DNA of 30,472 bases from an uncultured Clostridia bacterium. GTDB lineage: Bacteria; Bacillota; Clostridia; RUG12999. The stretch lies in NCBI GenBank assembly GCA_949739095.1, contig CATIYX010000169.1, positions 1 through 30,472 on the forward strand, read 5' to 3'. Within the stretch, counting starts at the first letter, position 1. Each line of letters opens with the position of its first letter. Below are positions 8,101-14,072 of this stretch, piece by piece. Position numbers and translations under genes: made by a program. The notes beneath the pieces were generated by a model. That model was given only the letters and a program-made list of their open reading frames with translations. It was not told the DNA's origin and ran no database searches.

Positions 8101-9978
8101 AGCTTGGTGAAACTAAAAAATCTGGGGAAAGAAACACGTCGCATAGCCATAAAATATCATGCCGTTCCAGTCTTGGGAGTAAGCGAAGCGGAAAATGCGC
8201 GTTATATGCAGACGGAGCAGCAAGAGGGTATGATAAAGGTGCGAAATTGCTATCCATCAGAACTGCCGGAAAACCAGATGGTTCTGTGTGCAGCAGGTGC
8301 AGAAGCGGCGGTGGAAGATTGGAACCGCTGTCTTTGCATGACACTAGTGAAAACCGTGGAGCTGGAACCGAATGCATGTATCACAGTCCCGTTTTTGCTG
8401 GGGTGTGGCGAGACCGCAGCATGGCAATCATTACAGCAAGAAAAAGAAGCTTGTGCAGAATTACAGCGCATCAAAATGTTCTGGGAGGATTTTTTAGGAA
8501 AAGTACGCGTGGAAACACCGGATGAGAGTATTAATCTTTTGGTGAATGGACGACTTTTATATCAGACTTATGCTGCCCGTATGCTGGCGCGCAGCGGATT
8601 TTACCAAACAAGTGGGGCATTTGGCTTTCGCGACCAGTTACAGGATAGTCTTGCACTGCTCTATGGAAATGCGCCGCTGTGCAAACAGCAAATTTTGAAA
8701 CATGCTGCCAAACAATATGAAGAAGGCGACGTACAGCATTGGTGGCATGAGAGTCTGGATGGTAAAGAAACTGTCAGCCGAGGTATACGGACAAAATTCA
8801 GTGATGATTTGGTATGGCTAGCATATGTGACGGCGCAGTATGTGAAAAAGACGGGCGATACAGACCTACTGCATGAACAGGTGCCGTTTTTAAAAGATGT
8901 GCCATTAGAAGCGGAGGATGAACGGTATGGACTGGCACAAATTAGCGAACAAAAAGCAGATATCTATACACATTGTATGCTGGCAGTGAACCGTGCATTG
9001 CAACGTGGCAGCCATGGACTGCCGCTGATGGGAAGCGGCGATTGGAACGATGGTATGAACCGCGTCGGAAACCGTGGAACGGGAGAAAGTATTTGGTTGG
9101 GATTCTTCTTATATAAAGTAATGGAAGAATTTCTGCCGCTCTGCCGTCTCTATGGAGATAGTGAAACAGAAAAGCGCTATCAAAAGGAAATGCAGGCATT
9201 AAAAACCGCATTAAATCAAGCTGCATGGGACGGTGAATGGTTTTTACGTGCATTTTTTGACGATGGAACACCGCTGGGAAGCCACGGGAATGAGGAATGC
9301 AAAATAGATTTAATTGCACAAAGCTGGGCTGTTATCTCTGGTGCAGCAGAGCCGGAAAAAGCACAGCGTGCAATGGAGGCGGCGCAAGAGTACTTGGTGG
9401 ATAAAGAAAACAAACTGATACGGCTGCTTACGCCGGCATTTGACAAGGCACCCGTGGACCCGGGCTATATTAAAAGCTATTTGCCGGGCGTACGGGAGAA
9501 TGGCGGTCAGTATACACACGCAGCAGTTTGGTATGTATGGGCATGGGCGGTGCTGGGAGATATGGAACAAACGATGCAGCAATTTGCACTGCTGAATCCG
9601 ATTCTGCATGGAACAACGTGGGAAGAAATACAACAATACAAAACAGAACCATATGTCGTGGCAGCTGATATCTATTCGGCAAACGGTCAGGAGGGTCGAG
9701 GTGGCTGGAGTTGGTATACCGGTGCGGCAGGGTGGATGTATTCCTTGCTGATAGAAATGATATTGGGAATTAAAAAGGAAGGAAACTCGCTGCGGATAGA
9801 ACCGGTTGTGCCGTCTTCGTGGAAATCATTCCATATTTATTACACATATGGAACCACAGTCTATGAAATTACTGCTGTGCAAGATGACGAGAAAGCGGAT
9901 ACAGCAAGTATTCTCCTTCAGGATGATGGAAAGAAACATGAAATAACGATATACTATAAAAAGGAAGCGCAGCAGTAA
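2119..9978 (+). CDS. Cyclic beta-1,2-glucan synthase (NdvB/ChvB type)
   Basis: This 2619-residue membrane enzyme polymerises glucose from UDP-glucose into beta-1,2-glucan, trims it and closes it to a ring. A soluble N-terminus is followed by hydrophobic segments at about 325-375. The family-84-type glycosyltransferase has LDADT (D527/D529) and QREHRWIRGDWQ (R669, W673), then membrane segments at about 711-757 and 830-873. The middle domain (about 898-1345, PF10091, the cyclising transglycosylase GH189 as I recall) shows ASWSGTMFEYYMP and MIHHLGMG. The C-terminal part is GH94 phosphorylase-like: beta-sandwich segments, then GFRDQLQD (about 2166), GDVQHWWHE, GSGDWNDGMN with presumed general acid D2311, and GQYTHAAVWYVWAW. 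All three activities look intact. The start is GTG 2119, the first start codon after the in-frame stop at 2059; its ribosome site (AATGGAGA) is weak. Release as linear rather than cyclic glucan cannot be excluded. Confidence 0.92.
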   Translation: MQTQIWKKTLWQQEKCIRWAYETVRQDAGNGETVCAAGQWLYDNYYLMQQQLDMIKDEFPWRVFLRQPGDGAVPRIFLRAQEILRHNAALQQETLARQLSAWKDWGCEELWLLPDAMRLVCFRHIADLCRQVERTQAAYAWARRAETTYLQGSTLPISQRKMQQRTCVQHLEQRLRQQGNLGSKALSRLRKQLEAEGLGPETLSAEEYEWQAKCQARMGEAVRALISVRDIDWRTLSAQVCPAEQMLLQDPTGIYDKMDMESRNLYLEELIRLAKKLRKTDLQLAQKALELAQGGQDEQTRHVGYYLVGEGQHMLTGERKFSGIVPRYIVATTSAALLLSVVSAVWTRSLTVGIVLLMPFLQIAAQIVQMVIRPKGRRRGVVKLDIEKCKETPSVLLVVPALVSDVQRGRDLLRQIEQYSYACRLPNIYFALAGDLKEASEQKLPEDDEIATALCSTVRQMNVGQPREIFFYLQRERQYVQAQKVYTGWERKRGALMELNRLIAGLENGYVIQSGQLPSIDYVITLDADTVLPYDTAAKLIGAVMHPLNRPQVEQGVVTKGYGIVKPGEIVSVEAAEQTGFSKIFAGRGGISRYASPADYYQLAFGESIYMGKGIYDPKLFLRLLEEAIPDNRVLSHDLLEGAFVRCGYAADAVFLESYPAQYLSFMQREHRWIRGDWQLLPFLLPHIRDRKGGRQRNPLSMLSRWEIADNLFRSLVPLLQLTALGMAPFCGGWRLVIIVLASIFFPAIVTAGKELPCRCGWRNTGRSLRVCLWQFVFLAHQAYVALDAAVRTLWRLCVTKKNLLEWTTSAETERKRKDSWKVYQRRMLFSTCMAVYMLFAAIVRPVFFGWNALPVVLWLVAPYAAWYISRRKERKEEKLTPADRQYLRQTARKMWRYFEDYSRPAAHYIPPDNIQINPPIPPTDQTSPTNIGLALLSALAAWDFGFITKSHMTAYLQRIAGTVDRLEKWNGHLYNWYDTKTLRVLPPRYISTVDSGNLAGDLLALAQGLREAAEQPLQTCENLRQGLLDTLALVQQEGAVPNESMLCEQDWNRFLQETLSWLQTIEKSPWQEICIRQVQEVMDEQNMDETSVNRDCLKLADWALKLAEQMDFSALYDKNKRLFTIGYQEEKKQFTPSYYDLLASEARQTSFVAIAKGDVPAEHWQRLSRVPLYDHGHAGLASWSGTMFEYYMPRLLLRNVPHTVFADTYQYVLDVQKQYAQRRDIPWGMSESAYAMFDGGWRYQYYAFGNPALAFKSGQGKETVVAPYASQLALMEAPEEATQNLKWLESLGAVGRYGFYEAVDWTPRRQLRGKDYTVVKSYMIHHLGMGLLAMHDVLQNHTMQQRFLRDARMQSADYLQQERMAEQMKKRSRCPEPANPAVQMKFNEISCARTVSDLRQDVPEVQLLSNSMFSTLVDSGGGGYLKGGDTMMTRFRAMGGEPPYGTFFYCRETGQEPWSPALLPVGGAQQYETTFTTHMATFHAKMDGITSTYEVTVSPEDPLEVRKLLFHNETGRERRLEVTSYVEPCMMRQQADVAHMAFGKLFIRTQYVEDKHMLLAEKRPREADELPLLLFHQVCTPESDGKVTFETSRERFIGRCHSLREPAALQQSLSCTQGAAVDPCLSLRCTITIPPYKDVTLYYLTGMSRSKEEALQLAQKHRYAASCETVFERSLARSNVVHEYLHITSEEEALAMQLLRHVLYQTPQKQRQVQQSKNRLGQAALWRLGISGDLPILLCTLEREAVLPELLLKIHSFWKLRGFVCDLVFLLEEQDSYHRPVEERLREWMNQSQGTDGIFLCRREMLQTGEEELLQTVSRIQLDGGKELDEQLNLPPEIKLSKLQQLQGGAVERERPSLLFWNGIGGFDPQSGEYVIWLEEDVKTPLPWVNVIAGKQLGFLSSESGSGFTYAYNSREYKLTPWSNDFVEDSQGEWFLLQDVQKGNNWSITSSPASSAGVYSIRHGFGYSIYQHDAYEIAGELTVFAAQEQPVKISLVKLKNLGKETRRIAIKYHAVPVLGVSEAENARYMQTEQQEGMIKVRNCYPSELPENQMVLCAAGAEAAVEDWNRCLCMTLVKTVELEPNACITVPFLLGCGETAAWQSLQQEKEACAELQRIKMFWEDFLGKVRVETPDESINLLVNGRLLYQTYAARMLARSGFYQTSGAFGFRDQLQDSLALLYGNAPLCKQQILKHAAKQYEEGDVQHWWHESLDGKETVSRGIRTKFSDDLVWLAYVTAQYVKKTGDTDLLHEQVPFLKDVPLEAEDERYGLAQISEQKADIYTHCMLAVNRALQRGSHGLPLMGSGDWNDGMNRVGNRGTGESIWLGFFLYKVMEEFLPLCRLYGDSETEKRYQKEMQALKTALNQAAWDGEWFLRAFFDDGTPLGSHGNEECKIDLIAQSWAVISGAAEPEKAQRAMEAAQEYLVDKENKLIRLLTPAFDKAPVDPGYIKSYLPGVRENGGQYTHAAVWYVWAWAVLGDMEQTMQQFALLNPILHGTTWEEIQQYKTEPYVVAADIYSANGQEGRGGWSWYTGAAGWMYSLLIEMILGIKKEGNSLRIEPVVPSSWKSFHIYYTYGTTVYEITAVQDDEKADTASILLQDDGKKHEITIYYKKEAQQ

Positions 9979-10007
9979 TGCTGTGCTTCCTTTTTATAGT
10001 ATATCGT
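9946..10007. terminator. 29-bp hairpin terminator overlapping the stop codon
   Basis: Bases 9946-9974 pair with 9979-10007 over 29 bp with a single G-T pair (9969/9984). The four-base loop GTAA (9975-9978) contains the TAA stop codon of the glucan synthase. The stem contains A5/T5 stretches, so transcription from either side would meet a GC-rich upper stem followed by T residues. It should end the glucan synthase transcript and block antisense transcription. Confidence 0.9.
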
Positions 10008-10133
10008 ATAGTACTTTTTAGGTGATTTACATAAAAATGGAAGGCAATATTGTGAAAATAGCCAGAATGTGAAAAAAATAATGAGAACAGTAGTGAAAAA
10101 ACACAAAAAAATGGAGAAATATTTGTGAAATAG

Positions 10134-10162
10134 TTGACTGTGCAAGCAAGACATGATAGAAT
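10134..10162 (+). promoter_or_regulatory. Sigma-A-type promoter of the RCC1-dockerin gene
   Basis: TTGACT (10134-10139) and TAGAAT (10157-10162) are exactly 17 bases apart, and a TG one base upstream of the -10 makes it an extended -10. Predicted start near 10169, leaving a leader of about 58 bases. This is one of the best promoter matches in the window. Confidence 0.75.
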
Positions 10163-10226
10163 AAAGAAAACGAATATGCAGAATGGAGAAGTTTGAATCC
10201 AAATAAATGCAAGAGGGGGAAGGGGT

Positions 10227-13200
10227 ATGACACAAAGAGTCAAAGCTTTTGCGTTAAGATGGATTAGTTTATCCATGCTTTTTTTCATGTGTGCAGCATT
10301 GCTTCCCGTCTGCGCGATTCACGCGGAGGAAGAAAGAGTTTTATCACAAACGATGACAGCAGATTTTGGCGAACGGCATGGGGTAGCCGCGGTTGATGGA
10401 GCTGTTTATGCGTGGGGACGAAATGTTTGTGGACAGCTTGGAACAGGAACAATAAGCGATGTTAGCACAGCGCCGCAATTGATATCTTACCAGTTGTTTC
10501 AGGATAGAGTGCAGCAAGTAGCGGCTGGAGAGAATCATTGTGTTGCCTTGACTGAAGGAGGACGCGTGTTTGCCTGGGGAGACAACAGCGATGGGCAAGC
10601 GGCGTCTGTTAACAGAAATGTATTGAATCCAACGGAAGTCGGTGAAGATATTTTTTCCGTTGATGCTGCTGTAAAAGTAGATGCAAATTATAGCAATACT
10701 GTAGTGATAACAGCAGGACATGAAGTATATGCATGCGGAAATAACCAGTATGGGCAGCTTGGAAACACCGATGGAAACAGTGCTGCGTTTGTCAAACTGA
10801 CTGGTTATGAAGGAACTGCACAGGATGTTGCGGTAGGCAATGGCTATGTGGTTGTTATGACAGAAACTGGTGTCTATGTAATGGGAGACAATCAGTATGG
10901 ACAGTTTGGAAACGGTACACAGACCGGTGAACCAGCACAATTTTATAAGGTAAACTTACCGGAGGGATGTACAGCAGACGCTGTTGTGTGCGGAAACAAG
11001 CATATGCTTGCGAAAATGACGGACGGAACGGTATATGGTTGGGGTTCCAATGCCTATAAACAATTGGGTGTAGATGAACGGTATGTGATGGAGCCGGTTC
11101 AGTTGCCTGTGGAGCACGTGAAACAGATTGCAGCTTATGCATATGGCTGCGCTTTGCTGGATAATGCTGGTGCAGTTTCTATTTTTGGTTCTAATGAACG
11201 GGGCGAATGGGGAATTGGTGAAAGACGGTTTACTTCTAATAAAAATGGAACAAAGCTGGAAAACGTAGAAGGTAGTGCAATCTCAAGTATTGGCGTGGGA
11301 AGAAGTAACATAGCGCTGCGGACGGAAGATGGAAAAGTATATACATGGGGCGCTAACATGTATTATCAATCTGGAATATCCGGGGCAGCAAATGACGATT
11401 ATGTATTATCGCCTACATATATGAAAGTCCCGCTTAACGATATACCATATGGGGTAGGTTCTACCTTGGAGCTGCGTATAAATGATCAGCCGATTACAGA
11501 GGAACTTATTCTGGACGCTGGTGCTATATTTACGGTTGATGTCTATATCAGCGGTGTACAAAAAGCAGATGCATTTGTGTTGCCGTTAAAATTTGATTCA
11601 CAAAAAATGATTTTAACAAACAGCGAAGGAACGGTTCTGCCGGGAGGCACCATTACAGAATGTTCTGACCGTACAGGTTTTTCTTCCTATAATGATAGTT
11701 TAATTCTGCAAAATGGTTATCCGTTTGTCAATAACAGTTCTGGTCTCATCAAATTGATGGGACGCAATACCACAGGAAACGAAGGCATGGAGGAACCGAC
11801 AAAAATTTGTTCTATGACATTTCGTGGACTGGGAAGAACAACAGCTGCATTAGAGATTGCGACCAAAGAAAATGGTGCAGTCTATGATTATTTGTATCCG
11901 GAAGGACCTTGTTTTGGACTGAATGATGATTCTGATTTTATGGCGGTTCATTGGAACTTTGAAAATATAGAAGTACAGGAAATTCAGTATCGATACATAG
12001 ATATGGAAGATTTTTCATTCCAGTTGACCCATCAGGAGGAAGTACAGCAGGACGTATCAGAACTCAAATTAGAATTTAGTGATCATGATGTTTATACGAT
12101 TACAGCAGTGCCGAATCCGGAAAACGCTTCAGACCCAGGATTTATTTGGAAAACACCAACAACAAATAACAAAAATGACTGGAGTGACTATATCACAATT
12201 GAACAAAGTGAACGGTCGGCGGAAATTAAGGTGAAAGATGCGGTTAATCAGCCGGTAACGATTCAATTCCCTGTTCAAGCAAATGGCATTGAAGAAACCA
12301 TTGAAAAAATATTTACCTTATATATTACAAAACCATTACCGGAATCGGTGGTGATTGAAAAACCTGCGGATATGCCGGAGATATTAACAGACTTAAATCA
12401 ATCATATACTCTTACTGCAACGGTGTTACCTGATAAAGAGGGCATTAATAAAACCGTAATATGGAAGGTTTCAGATAGCACTAAACTGCAATTGACACAG
12501 GCTGTGGATGGAAGTAGCTGTACTATTCGTCCGCTTGATTCGACTGGAGAAGATGTTGTAATATTAACAGCGTCTGCACAGGATGATGATACTATTTTGG
12601 CAGAAATTGAAATCAAGATTCAAATTGCAATTGACAGCTTTGCCATCAAGGGTGAAGAAGTTGTTCTGCTTGAGGTTGGGAAAGCGCAAGCACTTGAAAC
12701 AGAGGTTTTGCCGGCAGTGGCTTATGTGAACGGAGAAGTGATGTGGAGCACGTGGTTGTTGCAGGACAGTGACTATGTTGATGTTAATGCTGCAACGGGT
12801 GAGGTCACTGCAAAATCAGGTTCTGAGGGTAAGGAGCTGAAGGTGCGGGCGGTGTTGGTACAAGATAAAGGTTTGCCGACGCAAAAGATAACACAGGGGG
12901 CTGTTAAAAATATTAAAATTGTATCAGCGGATGCAAAACTGTTTTATGCAGATGTTGAGCTGGTAAACAAAAAAGACGCGCCGGATCTGATTAAAATTAC
13001 CTTGACAGATGAATCTGTAAAGGTAGGCGATGTTGTTTGCATTTATACGGATGAAGAGCAGGAACACCCGGTAGCGATGATACCAGTGACAGGTCAGACA
13101 ACAGAAGCGGAATTGGATGAAGATATTTTGCATAAAGAAGGCGGACAGATTTTGGTAAGTGTACGCGGTGAAGAAACAGAAACAGATAAAATGCCGATTA

Positions 13201-13712
13201 CATATGAACCAGAAAAAGGAGTTATCTATGGAACTGTAGCAAGATGGGGACGCAGTCCGCAGGCGAATACTGGTGTTACAGTAACTTTAAATGGTATAAG
13301 AACAACAGTAACGGACAAAGATGGTTATTTTTGCTTTGAAGATTGTGAACCGGGTGAATATACCATTACCTTAACCAGTCCCAATTATTATACAAGAACG
13401 GAAATCCGTTGTACGTTGCGGGAAGATGAAGGAATCGAGATATCTTCTTCTGCCAATAAACTAAATATATATCCAGGTGACTTTGATGGTCAGGGCGGTA
13501 TAACAATGGCAGACACAGATTTCTATTTAAAAAATTATGTTGGAACAGCGAAAAATAGTGAACTGTATCAGGGAGAAGAAGGTCAGGCACTCTTTGATGC
13601 TGTGAATTTCTATGATGAACCCGATGCTGCACTGGAATATATTAATATCAATGACCTTTATGTAATGTTGCAGTGTGAAGGCAAAAAATACAATGATTGG
13701 GTAATTCAATAA
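10227..13712 (+). CDS. Secreted RCC1-propeller protein with cohesin-like and dockerin-like domains
   Basis: 1161 residues. A Sec signal peptide (1-33, cleavage after AIHA) is followed by seven RCC1-type repeats (about 46-385) with motifs such as VYAWGRN, VFAWGDN, VYGWGSN and VYTWGAN. Seven is the number needed to close a beta-propeller. Next come a cohesin-like sandwich (about 411-588, with FVLPLKFDSQKM), two Ig/Big2-like domains (about 704-900), a module shared with the next gene (about 902-997), a carboxypeptidase-regulatory-like fold (about 998-1073) and a C-terminal dockerin-like region starting GDFDGQGGITMADTDF (about 1083). The dockerin is degenerate: its first calcium loop lacks several acidic positions and its second is barely recognisable. 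The ATG at 10227 follows a G-rich ribosome site (GAGGGGGAAGGGG). The protein is probably a surface binding protein, ligand unknown. No strong terminator follows, so transcripts may continue downstream. Confidence 0.88.
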   Translation: MTQRVKAFALRWISLSMLFFMCAALLPVCAIHAEEERVLSQTMTADFGERHGVAAVDGAVYAWGRNVCGQLGTGTISDVSTAPQLISYQLFQDRVQQVAAGENHCVALTEGGRVFAWGDNSDGQAASVNRNVLNPTEVGEDIFSVDAAVKVDANYSNTVVITAGHEVYACGNNQYGQLGNTDGNSAAFVKLTGYEGTAQDVAVGNGYVVVMTETGVYVMGDNQYGQFGNGTQTGEPAQFYKVNLPEGCTADAVVCGNKHMLAKMTDGTVYGWGSNAYKQLGVDERYVMEPVQLPVEHVKQIAAYAYGCALLDNAGAVSIFGSNERGEWGIGERRFTSNKNGTKLENVEGSAISSIGVGRSNIALRTEDGKVYTWGANMYYQSGISGAANDDYVLSPTYMKVPLNDIPYGVGSTLELRINDQPITEELILDAGAIFTVDVYISGVQKADAFVLPLKFDSQKMILTNSEGTVLPGGTITECSDRTGFSSYNDSLILQNGYPFVNNSSGLIKLMGRNTTGNEGMEEPTKICSMTFRGLGRTTAALEIATKENGAVYDYLYPEGPCFGLNDDSDFMAVHWNFENIEVQEIQYRYIDMEDFSFQLTHQEEVQQDVSELKLEFSDHDVYTITAVPNPENASDPGFIWKTPTTNNKNDWSDYITIEQSERSAEIKVKDAVNQPVTIQFPVQANGIEETIEKIFTLYITKPLPESVVIEKPADMPEILTDLNQSYTLTATVLPDKEGINKTVIWKVSDSTKLQLTQAVDGSSCTIRPLDSTGEDVVILTASAQDDDTILAEIEIKIQIAIDSFAIKGEEVVLLEVGKAQALETEVLPAVAYVNGEVMWSTWLLQDSDYVDVNAATGEVTAKSGSEGKELKVRAVLVQDKGLPTQKITQGAVKNIKIVSADAKLFYADVELVNKKDAPDLIKITLTDESVKVGDVVCIYTDEEQEHPVAMIPVTGQTTEAELDEDILHKEGGQILVSVRGEETETDKMPITYEPEKGVIYGTVARWGRSPQANTGVTVTLNGIRTTVTDKDGYFCFEDCEPGEYTITLTSPNYYTRTEIRCTLREDEGIEISSSANKLNIYPGDFDGQGGITMADTDFYLKNYVGTAKNSELYQGEEGQALFDAVNFYDEPDAALEYININDLYVMLQCEGKKYNDWVIQ

Positions 13713-13751
13713 CAAAAATATTACGATTTGTTTAAACTTGTGAAAAAAATG

Positions 13752-13780
13752 TTGAATTTTTGTTACGGCTGTAGTATAAT
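13752..13780 (+). promoter_or_regulatory. Sigma-A-type promoter of the four-gene surface operon
   Basis: TTGAAT (13752-13757) and a perfect TATAAT (13775-13780) are 17 bases apart. Transcription would start near 13787, giving a leader of about 285 bases before the GTG at 14073. No comparable promoter is visible in the gaps at 17580-17606, 21279-21360 or 25276-25366, so it may drive all four genes. Confidence 0.75.
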
Positions 13781-13904
13781 ACTTTGTGGAAAAATGAGAG
13801 GACTAGAAATAGTATAATGAACATAAGATGTTTGTTATAGGTTGTAAGTTATTGTAATCTGCTACCGATAGGGGAGTGGAATGCAAAAAAATAAATAGCA
13901 ATTA

Positions 13905-13978
13905 TAACAAAAGCTATGCAGTTTTTTGTTACCCTGTAAGCATTGCTTGCAGGGTAACAAAGTTATCTTGTTATCCTG
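13905..13978 (+). promoter_or_regulatory. Leader with four arms able to form alternative hairpins
   Basis: Arm 0 TAACAAAA (13905-13912) is complementary to TTTTGTTA (13924-13931). Arm 1 (13926-13941, TTGTTACCCTGTAAGC) pairs over 16 bp, with one G-T pair, with arm 2 (13945-13960) across a 3-base loop. Arm 3 TTGTTATCCTG (13968-13978) is a near copy of arm 1 and pairs over 11 bp with the end of arm 2 (13950-13960). Thus 1:2 excludes both 0:1 and 2:3, the arm logic of an attenuator. No T run follows arm 3, so transcription termination is not evident; a DNA operator is the alternative. Confidence 0.6.
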
Positions 13979-14043
13979 TTATTCGTGCCGTTTGTGGGGT
14001 GGTGGAATGAGTTGGTGATATCAAGATATTGCGTATTTAATGT

Positions 14044-14049
14044 TATAAT
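14044..14049 (+). promoter_or_regulatory. Possible second promoter (extended -10) close to the start
   Basis: TGTTATAAT (14041-14049) is an extended -10 with a perfect hexamer. The -35 position 17 bases upstream (TCAAGA) is poor. It would give a leader of under 20 bases that bypasses the structured region upstream. Confidence 0.35.
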
Positions 14050-14072
14050 AAAGCCGGACGGGAGGAATTCTA

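Larger units (their letters stand above)
13713..14072 (+). other. 360-base gap: promoter plus long structured leader
   Basis: No convincing gene lies here. It holds a strong sigma-A-like promoter (13752-13780), a second TATAAT (13813-13818) without a matching -35, and a leader of about 285 bases with competing hairpins at 13905-13978. I recognise no known riboswitch class; the core motifs of c-di-GMP-I, cobalamin and T-box leaders are absent. A TAACAAAAAT/ATTTTTGTTA pair (13710-13719 with 13756-13765) has too large a loop to call a terminator. Confidence 0.7.

Noticed and set aside
13710..13765. TAACAAAAAT/ATTTTTGTTA pair as terminator of the RCC1 gene
   Set aside because: The loop of about 36 bases is too large, the stem is AT-only apart from one pair, and it overlaps the next promoter.
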